Origin: Vitrella brassicaformis
Taxonomy: Eukaryota; Sar; Vitrellaceae
Length of the DNA: 64,000 bases
Direction of reading: 5' to 3'
Assembly (NCBI GenBank): GCA_001179505.1
Contig: CDMY01000781.1
Span: forward strand, 203,451-267,450
Shown here: in pieces, positions 10,946-22,736 of the stretch
Layout of the letters: each line of letters begins with the position of its first letter
How positions within the stretch are numbered: position 1 is the stretch's first letter
Translations under genes and position numbers: made by a program
Notes under the pieces: model-generated
What the model saw: the letters and a program-made list of their open reading frames with translations, nothing else
Told to the model about the DNA's origin: nothing
Databases searched by the model: none

Positions 10946-13604
10946 ATGTTGGCATCTTTCAGCCCAGTGGACGTGCTCATCGAGTACGGCCATGCGGTGG
11001 TCAATCTCATCGCCTTCGTCGCCTTCTGGCGGCAGGCGATGCCTCTCATCTCGAAACATGGTACGACACGCACATCCTCCCAGATCAGCCACACAACATG
11101 CGCCACGATGGTTGCCATGCATGGACTTGCAGGTCTGCTTCCCGTGACACGCACACTGCGGGATATGAGCCGTTCGTCCACTGGCAGGCGCTTCTCGGCA
11201 TCGGCGTCGTCTTCTGAGGTTCAACCCGAGAGGCGCCGTGTGAGGTGGAAGCAGGTGCGGCAGTACCCGACGCTGTGCTGGTGGTTCTACAAAGACCACC
11301 ACATACACTTGATGTGCGCGGTGAGAGCCAACCACACAAACAAACATGCAGCCACAAGACGGCGGTGTCTGTGTTTGTGTCTGTGTCTGTCTGCAGGCGG
11401 GCTGCATCGGTGGTGTGCTATTGCTGCTTCTCCCCTGCCCTCATCGGCTCTACGGCACAACCGATATCTCCCTCTTTGCTGCTGCCGTCGGAGTGGCGTG
11501 GGTGCGAGCGGGGATCTGGCTGCTGATGGGCGTCGTCTACCTCTCGCTGCAGAACGTGTCTGGCCCCTTCCTGGCCCTCCAGATGGACGCCAACCTTATC
11601 GAGATGAACTGCCTCATCGCACTGCACTCCATGCTGCTGGCGACCCACGTGCTGTCCTGCACCCTCCTGCCGATTCAATCACTGTTGGGCGGGTGGCCTC
11701 TGATGGGTCGGATTCTGACGTTTGTGGTGGATTTCCGGCTGAGCCATCACATGCGCTGGCTGATCTTCCGGGTGATGCTGGCGTGCGGCATGTGCAAGTG
11801 GTACGGCTCGCCCATGTGGAAGTCACTCACCGCCATGACAGGTGGGTGTGTCGACTATGAATGAGTGTGACGCATGAGGGTCTGTGTGTGTACTGTGTGT
11901 TGCCTTCCTGCGTGTGTCAGCGCATTACGAGACGCAGCCACTGCCGAACTGTGTGTCTTGGTACGTCCACATGGCCCCCGAGTGGTGGCACAAAGTTGAA
12001 ACAGCCATGTCACTCGTCATCGAGAGTGAGCCAGGGAGGGACAGGGCAAGGCGAGCACACACCCACTCTCTCTCTCTCTCTCTGCTGTGTGTGGGGCTGG
12101 ACATGGTCTCAGTCATGATTCCTTTCCTGGTGTATGCCCCCTGGTACTTATCGCGACTGGTGGCCTTTGTCGGCTTCGTGCAGCTGACCGTCATGATCAA
12201 CACCACCGGCAACTACGGCCACCTGGGCATCATGACTATTGTCCAGTGCCTCCCGATCCTCTATGCTGACGAGTGGCCGCTGAGCCTCCTCACAGCCAGG
12301 GTGCAGCTACCGAGCAGCAGGCCGTCTGGTCCGCTGGCAGTGCCGGCATGGGTGGCTGTGGTATTTGGCGTGTTGTGTGCGGTGGTGTGGGTGTGTCTGC
12401 TGGCGGTGGTGTATGTGCTGTGGGCGGTATCGACTGTGCCTCTGCTGCAGTCCTTCAAAGGTCACGAGGGCAAGAAGAGAGTGGTGGGAGGGGTGAGCAT
12501 CTTCGGATGCGTGTGTGTGTGTGTGTGTGTGCTGTGCGTTGTAGGTCGTGTCCGTATGCCCCCCAGTCGGCTGGTGGACTTGTACAGCTACCTCCGGCGA
12601 TACAAGGTCTGCAACTACTACGCCAAGTTTGGCAGGTGGGCCATACACGCAACACAACTCACCGAGAGAAAAGAGAAGAGCCGATCAATGTGATGTGTCG
12701 TGGCATTCAGCATGAATGCGGAGCGTCTAGAGCTGATTGTGCAGGGGCAGAGGGAGGGCTGCAGGGAGTGGCTGCCGTACGAGTTCAAATTCAAGCCATG
12801 CAACCCTTTCACAGCACCACGTTTCGCATTCTTCTACATACACAGTGAGCTCAGCACACACATACCCCTTCACACACACAGCCGTGTGGCATGTGTGTGT
12901 GTGTGTGTGTGTGGATCGGTATCAGGATTCGATTGGCGTCTGTGGTTTCTGCCGCTGGAGTGGCAGCGGGCGAGAAGCCGCCGGACACAGTGCGATGTGC
13001 CAGACTGGTTGGTATAGGTCGGGACCCTCGCGGACCCGCCCGCTACCCACACCTGCCTGTCTGCCTGTCTGTGTTTGATGTGATGTTCAGGTACGAGGCC
13101 TTCATCCATGGTCTCACTCTCAACGACCCCACCACGCTCTCCCTCATCCACAACAACCCCTTCCCTGACGAGGCTCCGGCCAAGATCCGCACGCTCGTCG
13201 TCAAATTCTCATTCACACCCCCTCTAACAGCAGCAGCAGCAGCAGCGGACAGAGACACAGAGACGGACACTCAAGAGAGGCCCACATCGCCACCCACTCT
13301 CTCCCAGCAAAGCACTGGCGAAGATGACTCCATGGGAGTGAGGCGTCGTGCTGCTGCTGGTGCCGCTGTTGCTGCTGTTAGTGATGGCACTCGGGGGTTC
13401 AGCCAGGAGGAGCAGGTTGGTGAGGGTAGGGGAGGGAAGAGCGTGTGGCGGTTTCTCCGCTGTTGTGCGAGAGGAAGGCGTGTGAGGTGGTGGGTGACGC
13501 GGCCAGTGGGTGTGTACCACTACTATGACCGTGGTAGGCCCGACCACAGCAACAGCAGCAGCAACGAGTCGTCCGAGGGCAGCAGCGACTCATGGCTGCT
13601 GTAG
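10946..13604 (+). CDS. Lipase maturation factor-like ER membrane protein
   Basis: Nine exons (10946-11060, 11133-11320, 11397-11841, 11921-12025, 12113-12460, 12545-12635, 12711-12844, 12926-13007, 13091-13604) give 673 aa. Several hydrophobic segments come first. Family landmarks follow: MWKSLTAMTAHYETQPLPN, SWYVHMAPEWWHKVE, NTTGNYGHLGIMTIV, YYAKFGSMNAERLELIVQG, WLPYEFKFKPCNP, FDWRLWFLPLEW and, near the end, RWWVTRPVGVYHYY. LMF1/LMF2 proteins are ER membrane chaperones; LMF1 helps lipases and other disulphide-bonded secreted proteins fold. The junction at 12460/12545 is the least certain, because the intervening GT-rich stretch is also open in frame. A 110-residue Ser/Ala-rich insertion lies in the C-terminal domain. 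Confidence 0.85.
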
Positions 13605-14686
13605 GGATCGATTGCATTTTGTCAGTATTTCTGGTTGGCTGATTCGGTGGTCGGATCTTTGTGGGATGGGAGGGTGAGGGGCGAGATATTTGTTGTCGTT
13701 GCATCGCTGCAGGCCTCCCTGTCTTAGTTTGATATGAATGCGTGCAGCGAGGCTATATTATATGGGGACGAACGAGCGGTAGTGCCGGTCATGTAAACGA
13801 ACGAATTCGAATGCCCTTGCCTCACACGACGATTGATTGAACCCCACCATCGCACCGCACGCCCCATAGTCACATCACATGCAGCCATAGCACAGGCAGA
13901 CGTGCCATGTATGTATGTTTGTTCGTGTGTATGCTACAATCAATCAACACAGCCGGAATGGACTGGACTTGCCCCCCGAACGACTCTCTCGCTCACCCAC
14001 TGCATCGCAGCAGCCACACAGACAGTCAGACAATCAGACAGACAGACAGACAGGTAGCCACAGAAGAAGTCGGTCGGTGTGAGGCAAGCAAGGAAGGAAG
14101 ACGGAACCATCGACAAAACACATACACACAGGATCGTATGGACACACACGGGAGAGCTGATGCGTCTCCGTAGGAAACGGGTCCGACTTCGCGTTGGACG
14201 GACACGAAATCCCATCCGTCGGCTACGGGCACATCAGCTCTCGCGTGTGTGGTCGGCCTAAGATCCTTCCGAATGGCACACGCGTGCACACGGTCAGCCA
14301 AGGGCAGCCAGGCAGGCATGCTGGTTCTGTAGCAGCAGCTGTTCCTGCTACCGGTGCCCCGCCCCACATAACTCCCCTCACCAACGGCCAAAACTGTCCC
14401 CAATCAAGTCAGCGCAAAATTAATGCCCTTTGTCTACGATTCACCGAGAACAGCACAGCCCAAGCAGAGAAGGAGGAAAGGCAAGACGACCAGACACATG
14501 GAGAGAGAGACTGCTCTGGCTTGGCTTGCTCATCATTGTGTTCCTCTCCCCTCCCCTCCCCCCTCTCTGCTTAAACCGTGCTGATGAATGGAGCATGACA
14601 GAGTATCGACACAGACAGACAGACAGACAGGCAGACAGACAGCTAGACGTGCAGGTAGGCATGTCTATGCAAATGTGGCATGTCGC
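13605..14686. other. Convergent intergenic spacer with microsatellites
   Basis: About 1.1 kb lies between two convergent gene ends. CAGA tracts are at about 14023-14053 and 14611-14642. No exon with a plausible splice pattern was found on either strand. Confidence 0.55.
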
Positions 14687-16810
14687 TCACGCCGTGATGC
14701 ACCGACGTACTAATTCCTCGACCACAAAGGCTGCTGACAGCCCTATCGTCCCCACACACACGGACTCGCTCACAAAACCCCCGCTCTCTCCCTCGGCCGA
14801 CGCGGCGCGTCGTCGGATGTCACTGTATGCCACAAGCCCAGGCACAAGACCAAACTGCACACACACACACAAACAACAGACAGACAGACAGACAGACAAC
14901 ACACAGCATATGTCATCCCGTTGTGTGTCCACTTCACTCACGACACTCTCGTACCAGTATTGGGTCGCAGAAAGCCCCAGCGAGGTCCAGTGCCCGACCA
15001 AACACGTCCTCTTCGCCACAGGCCAAAACCGCCAGGAGAGGTGGCACCAGGCTCCACCCATACAGCTGCGAGCGAGACGGCTCGGTAGCTGAGCCGCCGC
15101 TGCCGTTGCGGCGGACGAGGCGCCACACGGCTGCGGGCAGTAGAGCGAGCCGGGAGCTGCTTGAGGGAGGGAGAGGCAGCAGCCGGGAGAACTCGCTGCT
15201 GTCGTGTTGTGGCCGGTGCTTGGAGGATAAGCTGTCGAGTGACGCCATTTGTCGGATGGTGTCGACTTGCGAGAGTACGCAGCCGAGGAAGGACGTGAGG
15301 ATGGCAGCGAGCGAGAAACTGAGCACCAGAGGGCCGCCGCCAGGGACACCACCTGCATTGCAACCAACCACACAACACACGGAGAGAGAGGGATAGAGAG
15401 ACGCGAGTATGGACCTATGCTGCCGGTGCCACCCACCCTCCCTCCCTCCCTCTCACGTACTTACCCATAAAGGCGACTAGGACCTCCGTCACTGTCGCCG
15501 CCGCGGGTGACGCGTCGTCGGCCAGCCCCTCACCGTACAGCGACAGCCCCTCCTTGAGATTCCTCGCCAGTGGTGAGGATAAGAACACCGTCTCCCACAT
15601 CAGATACATCAGCAGAGGGATGCCAGAGCCGATGATGAGGGACCACCGCAGCTTGGAGGACATTTCCTCGTCTGCCGCGCCTTGTGGCTGGGTGTGGGGA
15701 GCGTCCGTGGGTGTGAGGGCCGCCGATTGGCGCGCTTTTTGTTTGAAGCGCCACACGAGCGCGGGAACAACTGGTTGGAACGTCATGGCGACCTGAACAA
15801 AACCACACAATGACAAAGGCAGGTAGTGTGGTGGCTGGGTAACTTGCCTGCAGGACGGGCAGAGCACGCGGCACAGCAGTGATGTCCCCGAAAAGCACCG
15901 GGTCATCCAGCCGCGTCGCCCCGATCAGGAGAATGGCAGCGAACGCCACCAACGCCCCAACCAGCACGGTGCTATTGACCTTGTCAAGCAGAGCGTCGCT
16001 CTTGAAGGCAGCGCCGCCAACGAGCACGGCAAACAGCACCTCTCCCATTGTCTTGGGCACACCAGCCAGTGCAGCCACCGTGCCGCCCGCCTCGCCGATG
16101 TAAGCCACCAAACACAAGAAGTTGAGCACCTGCGAAGAGGGCGCACGCAGGAGACACACAGACAGACAGACAGACAGACAGAGAAAGAAAGAAAAAAGAA
16201 AGAAATAAAGAAATAAAGAAATAAAGAGAGAGCATCGATACATCCGCAGGTGAGCACAGTTGAGCACCAGATATAGGGCCGTGTAGAGGGAGGCTGCTGA
16301 CCCGCCGAAGCGGCGCTGAACAGCGGCGAGAAGGCCGATGGCTTCCTCGTTCGCAGGGGACGATTGGCTGCTGTTGAGGCCCTTCATGGATGTGTCGGCT
16401 ATCAGCAACGCACCCGTGATGGCGTAGAGCCAGAGGCCAATCAGCAGCGCAGCACTAGGCATCAGACCGGTTTCGAGAGTGTTCAGAGGCAGGGCCAGTA
16501 TGCCCGCTCCCACCATACTCCCTCCTGTCACTCCGGCTGCAGACAGAACGTCGCTATCAAGACGTGGGAGTCTGACGCCTTCGGCGCCGGACACACGGGG
16601 TGGACGGGGTGGACTTGAAGCGACACTCTCGTCGTGTTCCAACGGGCTCGGGGGTTGCCTGACAACCCTCAGTGGCGGCGCCGATCTCCGTACAGCAGGC
16701 AGTTGTGTGTGTCGAGAGGGCTGCAGGAAGGACGGTCTGCTGGCGGCTGTGCCATCTGCAAGAAGGGGGATGAGAGTCGCTGCGAGGACGCCTCGTCTCT
16801 TCAGCCACAT
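14687..16810 (-). CDS. Plastid-type aromatic amino-acid (Trp/Tyr) permease
   Basis: Five exons (16268-16810, 15848-16129, 15465-15792, 14955-15352, 14687-14854) give 572 aa. Trp/Tyr permease family features include SAAGVTGGSMVGAGILALPL in TM1, YLVLNFLCLVAYIGEAGG, and near the end ALDLAGAFCDPILFGLVPGLVAY. About 90 residues precede TM1: a hydrophobic signal-like start (MWLKRRGVLAATLIPLLADG) followed by a Ser/Pro/Arg-rich, acid-poor stretch. This looks like a bipartite leader to a complex plastid. Plant homologues lie in the chloroplast envelope. The second intron starts with GC (15847, AG|GCAAGT). The gene is divergent from the one at 17028. Confidence 0.85.
16150..16227. repeat. CAGA then AAAG/AAATA microsatellite inside an intron
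   Basis: The first intron of the Trp/Tyr permease gene (16130-16267) is mostly CAGACAGA, then AAAGAAAG and AAATAAAG repeats. Confidence 0.8.
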
Positions 16811-16948
16811 CTCTTCAGCAGCTGTGACGAGATACCGGCACGGTGGCGCCTGGGATGCAGATGCAGCGTAGTTGCGGTCCTTCAGCCTGCCTGCCTGCCT
16901 GCCTCCCTGCCTGTCAGATCTTTGGAAACAGCTTCTCTCTACACTTCA

Positions 16949-16956
16949 AGCTCGCA
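16949..16956 (+). promoter_or_regulatory. AGCTCGCA motif upstream of the 4-TM gene
   Basis: It lies 71 bp before the ATG at 17028 in sense orientation, within TCAAGCTCGCACTCC. Confidence 0.45.
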
Positions 16957-17027
16957 CTCCAAGCGGGAGGGATCTCCGGAAAGTCCCATCGGACGGAGCT
17001 TCCCAACTTACAGCAGCAGCCGCTACG

Positions 17028-17648
17028 ATGATACAAGCGACGAAAGCCAACGTGCTGACAGGTTTTCACCTGACCAGCCTCTCCGTGCGCCAGATGGAGC
17101 TCGACTACTTCGTCTCGGTCTTCCAGGCGCTCACCGGCATCTCTTCTCTGCTGGCGGGCTTTGCATCGGCCGGCATTCTGCTGGGTGTCCCTGCGCAAAA
17201 CAACCCGTTCCTCAAACTGGGCTTCGTCACCTCGACGGGCGCCGCGCTTGGCTTCAATCTGCTGGTGGTGCTGATCGGCAGCTTGGTGGTCATGTGGGGA
17301 CCTGGGCGGGCGTTGCGGGGCGAGGGCGTGGAGTCCGTCTCGTTTGCTGTCGAGTTCATGGAGGTGACCTCCGAGACGTGCCTCATCTATTTCGTGCTGG
17401 GCCTGGGATGCTACTTCGCGTCGAGCGTGTTTGCGGCGTGGATCTTGTTCAAGGTGCAGAGCTCCATTTTCATCTCGGTCTTCTTCCTGGTGGCGGCGTT
17501 CGTGCTCATCCAGCAGGTGGGTCAGCTGTACCTGGAGCTCAAGCCGCCCATCGTGATATCTGGGAGAATTCGTGGCAATCCTCTACGCGTCCCAGTTGAC
17601 AGCACCAGCAGTGGTGGCACATACGCCACCGGCAGCGAACAGCGGTGA
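17028..17648 (+). CDS. Four-TM membrane protein of unknown family
   Basis: A single exon encodes 206 aa from the ATG at 17028. Four hydrophobic segments are clear: SSLLAGFASAGILLGV, LGFNLLVVLIGSLVVMW, CLIYFVLGLGCYFASSVFAAW and IFISVFFLVAAFVLIQQ. The first helix (SLLAGFA) and overall layout are reminiscent of Orai calcium channels. However, the TM1 pore glutamate found in Orai is absent, so channel function cannot be claimed. AGCTCGCA lies at 16949-16956 upstream. Confidence 0.6.
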   Translation: MIQATKANVLTGFHLTSLSVRQMELDYFVSVFQALTGISSLLAGFASAGILLGVPAQNNPFLKLGFVTSTGAALGFNLLVVLIGSLVVMWGPGRALRGEGVESVSFAVEFMEVTSETCLIYFVLGLGCYFASSVFAAWILFKVQSSIFISVFFLVAAFVLIQQVGQLYLELKPPIVISGRIRGNPLRVPVDSTSSGGTYATGSEQR

Positions 17649-18096
17649 CTGATGGCCTGGGTGACGCCTTTCTGCGGCAAAGAGAGCCTAGATCTGACTG
17701 ACTGACGGCGGCACGGCTGGCTGGAGCAGACAAGGCATAGATAGGCTTTTTGCGTGCGTTATTGATGGCTCGACTGACTGACTGGCTGCGAGTGTTGCAT
17801 GTCCCTGTTGTCTGCATGATCCTTTTCATTCGTGCGCACGACCATCGACGGGCACATAGGCGCGCGCGCGCCGGGTGCGGTCGATCGCACCGGCGTCACG
17901 TGGTTTTGGTGCTCGTCGCTGATCGTGTGGCCGGATGAAGACAGACAGCTAGAGGGACTCGATCACGGCGACGGGACAGTGACGATCGATGACTGTGTGT
18001 GCAACATCGATATGTATGTGTACTGTGAGACACAGAAAGAGTGAAGCAATCGGTACGTATGTGTGTGAGTGAGTGAGTGAGTGAGAGAGTGAATCG
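17649..18096. other. Intergenic spacer
   Basis: Unique sequence is followed by a GAGT/GTGA run at about 18065-18090 that abuts the next start codon. No gene was seen. Confidence 0.5.
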
Positions 18097-19225
18097 ATGC
18101 TGCTGTCCGATAGAAAGGGGAAGCGGAAGCGCTACATACCGCGGCCGGCCAAGGGTGCCAGGGTTGGTGAGGTGGTCGGCGGCATCTTTGCGCAAATCAA
18201 GGCTGCCAGGAGGGAGGAGCCGTCAAAGGCCAACAGCATCCATGATAGACAGCAAGGAGACCACGGCAAGCACACACCCACACACACGAGAAAGACAACA
18301 CACGCACGACTGTCTGCTTTGTGTGTAAATAGGAGTGAGTCATCCCGTCGAGACACCGCCACAAGGACAGCAGCGGCCACAGACACGCAGCCCATCGCAC
18401 CCACACGCCGATGCCGACGATAGGCCGCAAAGTGAGGGAGTGACGGCACGCAACAACACATGAGACACACACATGACACACATGCATCCCGGCCATCATT
18501 TGCAGCGTCCGATGGTTACTTTGCAGCGTTGCGCCGCGAGCTGTACCAGCTGTGCGAGCGGCCGATGATGGACAAGGCCTTCTACACCAAACGGTCAGCC
18601 AGCCAGCCAGCCTCAGAGCCCTGGAATGTGTGTCTCTCTGTGTGTGTCCCACAACAGCTTGTCTCGCAGCATGTTTGCCCCACAACAACCCAACAAGGCC
18701 ACTGCACAGCCGCCGGTGTCATCGGCGCGTGAGGCCGACCGCCCGCTTGCAGCGTCTGCACCTGACCAGTGGAACGATGAGCGTGGCTATCCCATGTCAC
18801 CACTCATGCACATGCGCTCGTCTGCTGACGCCCTCAACGGGGACGACCGCCGCCCACGGCCGCACCAACACACAGGGTACACACATGCACACAGACAGAT
18901 AGGGACGGAGGTAGTGAGGGAGAGAGGCACACACACACAAAGAGACACACCACGTTCGTCTGCTTCTGTATTGGTTGGCGTGTCAGGTCTGTCGACTTTC
19001 GGCAGCTCGCCAGTTCGTCATCAGACTCGTTCCGCCTCAACCAACACAACAGTGCCAACCCAAACATGACGATGCAGGTCGGTCAGTCAGTCAGTCAGCC
19101 CACCAGCATCAACATCTCTCTCTCCCTCTCAGGGCGAGTGGAGTTTGTCACTGCCACGCCATGATGCCTTGCGTCGACTCGACACCCAGTCCGGCCCATT
19201 CTTCCTCAAGCCACGACAATTCTGA
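18097..19225 (+). CDS. Unknown basic, low-complexity protein
   Basis: Five exons (18097-18334, 18506-18593, 18658-18876, 18987-19077, 19133-19225) give 242 aa in one frame. The N-terminus is strongly basic (SDRKGKRKRYIPRPAKG) and resembles a nuclear-localisation signal. Exon 2 encodes a short helix (GYFAALRRELYQLCERPMMD). The rest is Ser/Pro/Gln-rich and ends SGPFFLKPRQF. The first intron boundary (donor at 18335) is less certain than the other splice sites. No family was recognised. Confidence 0.55.
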
Positions 19226-19561
19226 TACATGAACGGCTGTCTGTGTGTCTGTGAGACGGACCGACATTGGATGACTGAAATGCACGGATGACTGATGTGC
19301 ACGGATTGCTGGATGGATGGATGGATGGACGTGTCTGTGTGTTGAAGACATCTCTCGTCAGTGATAAGAGCCAAGCCGAGACGACAAACCTTGTAGGAAA
19401 TCAAGGCAAACAAAGACTTGGTACTCATATACACCGCCACGCGTCAGCCAGCCAGACAGGCATGCACGCAGCATGGATACATACGCATGCCAGCCAAGTC
19501 GTCACTCTGGACGAAAGATCGACTGATCCGGAAATGAAACGGACACGTATCCAAGCAGAAG
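19226..19561. other. Convergent spacer
   Basis: This is 336 bp between convergent gene ends, with a GGAT tetramer run at about 19310-19328. Nothing else is visible. Confidence 0.55.
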
Positions 19562-21500
19562 CTATCTACATACAAGAATCTCCCTCTCTGCCTGCTCGAC
19601 CATCGTCTCCCGCCAGTCAATCGCATCTGCCTTGGCCTTCTCACTGTCACCCCCATATGCAGACACAGAAAAGTAGTGGCACTGCGGCTTGGCAGCCGCA
19701 TCATACCAGCTGGCCGCCCATGCCTTCCTCTTCTTGTTCCAGCTCACACCGATGTGGCCGCTCTGGATCTCGGCCGGCTGTCGGACGCTCGCCGCCCCGC
19801 TCGCCTCCTTCTCCTTGCGAAACGCCACGGCCTTCTCGTAGGCCTCCTCGATGCTGCCGTTGGTGCTGATAGCGAAGCTCTTCTTACGCTGCTTTCTGCC
19901 CACGCCCCAGGCCGCCATCCACCTGTTGTGGCGCTCGTCGAAGTGGACGCCTTTAACCTTCTTGCCACGCAGCTGGTCGATAAGCTTCTTGTCCTGGCGG
20001 TTGAGCGTGATGGCGGCCTAAATGAACGAGACGGAGATACACACAAAAGACCGTGATCGAAAAGGGCCACACATTCCATTCTTGGATTCGTGTACCTTTC
20101 GCTGAGTCGGCCATTTCTCTTCCATGTCCTTGCGCCGCCGAATGGCCTCCCGCTTCGCGCCGTTCTCGCCCAACATGGCGACCGAGAAGTGCTCCTTCTT
20201 TCTCTTGCCATTTTCGTACCACGACGCGACCCAATAGCTATGCGTGACGTCTTTCGTGATGACATTGCGATACACTTTGCGATGCAGTCCCGCGGTGCTG
20301 CTGTTGTTGGGGCTCTTGGTGGGGTGACTGGCCTTGTCGTTGTTCTTGTCATTCTGTCGCTTGCTGGCCGCCTTGGGCCGCCTGCACAAACGAAACAGAC
20401 ACGCGTCCTCTATACACAAGGATCGCCCAGCCTGACTCACAGTGAGTGAGCATCCCTTCTTACTTGTCCCGTTGGCGTGGCGACATCTGCCTGTCCTGCT
20501 TCTCTCTTTTGGTCTCCTCAACCATCCTCTCCCGCCAGCGAATCGCAGCTGCCATTGCCTCTCTGTCACCCCCATGCGTGGACAGAGAGAAGTGGCAGTG
20601 CTTTTGCTCGCCAGACGCGTCAGTCCAGCGGGCCACCCATCTCTTGCCCGCCTTGTCCCAGATCACACCCCTGTGGCCGCTCTGCCTCTCGGCTGGCTGC
20701 TGGAGGCTCGCCGCACCGCTCGCCTCAGCCTCCCTGCGGCACGCGACGGCCTTGTCGTAGGCCTCCTCGATGCCGCCGTGCTTGTTGATGGCGAAGTACT
20801 TGCCATGCTGTGTCCCGCCCTTGGACCAGTACGCGACCCACCTGTTACAATGGCGCTCGTCAAAGCGGACGCCCTTGACATCCTTCTCGAGCAGCTGGGC
20901 GATGAGCTTGCGACTATCGTCATCGATAATGATAGCAGTCTGAACAAGGGTGAGAAGAAATCACATCGATGCCATTTATGCACAAAGACGCACCTTTCTC
21001 TGATTCGGCCATTTCTCCTCCATGTCTTCCCGCCGCTTGATGGCCGCCCGTTTCGCGCCCTCCTCGCCCAACCTGGCCGCCGGGAAGCTCTCCGTTTTCT
21101 GCTTGCCGTTCTCGTACCAGGACGCAACCCAACGGCCTCTCGTGCTGTCGCGACGCACGCCGGTGATCTCGCTCTTCTCGTAGCTCCTGGTTGGGAGGGC
21201 GGCCTTCTCGTTGTTCTCGTCGCTCTGTCGCCTGTTGGCCGTCTCGGCCCGTTCGCGAAGGTCGCCAGTCCCTGACACACAAACAGCAAACACAGCCGGG
21301 TGACGTGCGGCGGCGCTCTGAATGTATGCAGGTGTTATGTGTACCAGATGGGGCGGGCACCCGCACTGCCGTCGGCTCTTTGGACGCCGAGCCCTTGCCG
21401 AGGCCGTCACCACGTCCACGACGCGACACCACATTGTCGGCATCATCGTCCTCACTATCGTCTGCAACAGGGGATCGCACCAGATATGTGCTTGGCCCCA

Positions 21501-21534
<34 letters not shown>

Positions 21535-22063
21535 TGTGTGCGTCGCTGACCGTCGGGCGGCTCGTAGTCCTCGGCCTCGCCACCGTCGCTGCTGCTGCCG
21601 TCGCTCGGGTCACTCTCGTCGTCCGGGGGCTCACTACCAGTGCCCACACGACCACCAGCACGATCTGCACCACCCAGGCAACACTCATGCGTGCCAAGCT
21701 GGGGTGTGCCCACGTGTCTGTGTGTGTGTGTGTGTGTGTGCGTAGGCATACATACCGTTGAGCGCCAACCACCTGTTTTTGTTGCCCTCGGTGGAGGTCA
21801 CGCCCTTCACCTTATTGGTGAGCAGCTGGCTGATGAGCTGCCGACCCTCCAGGCCGGCTTGGTCAGGAATTGAGGGAGGCTGAAGAGGGACAGACACAGA
21901 CGGAAGCCATAATGAGGGAAGGAGATCCACATGCACATCCCATTCACAGACATGCGCGTACCTTTCGCCGACGCAACCAGATCTTCTCCCTTCTGACGAT
22001 GAGGGCATTCTGCAGGCAGCAAAATGCCAGCAGCACGTCTGATCTGGCGTCGATGGGCAGCAT
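19562..22063 (-). CDS. Multi-AP2-domain protein built of repeated exon modules
   Basis: Eight exons (21962-22063, 21756-21879, 21551-21664, 21345-21461, 20994-21271, 20464-20939, 20096-20381, 19562-20017) form one 650-aa frame. Six AP2-type segments are visible, each with a GV-x-W-A-x-W core and a following YGG/AxxAxxxRxxM helix. Examples are ITGVRRDSTRGRWVASW, HRGVIWDKAGKRWVARW and IGVSWNKKRKAWAASW. The last four exons are two copies of a two-exon module; the first two exons look like a decayed third copy. Acidic linkers (EPPDDESDPSDG) lie between. AP2 domains bind DNA in ApiAP2 and plant AP2/ERF regulators, so a nuclear DNA-binding role is inferred. The start at 22063 is provisional, and the last exon could splice at a GTATGT near 19570. 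Confidence 0.75.
21501..21541. repeat. CT then GT microsatellite inside an AP2-gene intron
   Basis: A (TC)n tract passes directly into (GT)n. A second GT tract lies at about 21718-21741 in the neighbouring intron. Confidence 0.8.
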
Positions 22064-22736
22064 GAGGAAGCAACAGGCACATCCCAAGACAAGCAATTCG
22101 CCCCTCTCCACCATTTCCCTTCCGCCGCTCGACGGCTGCCTGCCTTGGCCACCGCAAGTACAGCTCCCTTTTCTTGCCGCACACGAGAGGGGCTTTCCAA
22201 AGGGAATCAGCAACCGCTGTAAAATGCCTGGTGACTGGAAAGGACCATGAATTGAAGGGTGTCATTTGGTCTGGTGCCACACACTCGTGCAAAATGCATA
22301 CATGCACGCAGTCAAAACACCTGTACTAGCAAAAACATGTCAAGGTGTTCTTCGGTCAGGTCTCTGGCCCCATACACATACCGAGCAATGAGCTGGTCAG
22401 GATGCAGGTCACGAAAGCGGCGTTCGCACTGAATAGATACGAAAGCGCACTTGTCACCAGCACCCACGCAGCTCACACTCGTGTGTGAAGGCAGCCGGAG
22501 GTAGGGAGGTAGCAGACTGACTGAGAGGGACAAGGGTTGCGACACTTATTCACACACAGGATAGACAACGAGGTAGCAGAGAGAGAGAGAGAGAGTACGA
22601 GCAGCAGCGATCTTACACACACAACAATCGTCGTCGAGCAGGCACACGATGCAGAGCGAAAACTTCACCGCTACGCCCACCTCACCACACGCCCACAGCA
22701 GCCGTGCCATACATGGAGCTAGGCTTAAACAGTCGG
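22064..22736. other. Spacer between AP2 gene and SNARE gene
   Basis: About 150 bp upstream of the AP2 start is still open in the exon's frame, but it lacks an ATG and AP2 likeness. A GA run lies at about 22578-22593. No separate gene is supported. Confidence 0.4.

Noticed and set aside
20663-21289. Arg/Ser/Pro-rich minus-strand frame of 208 codons
   Set aside because: It is a shifted frame of the AP2 exons and crosses a confirmed intron.
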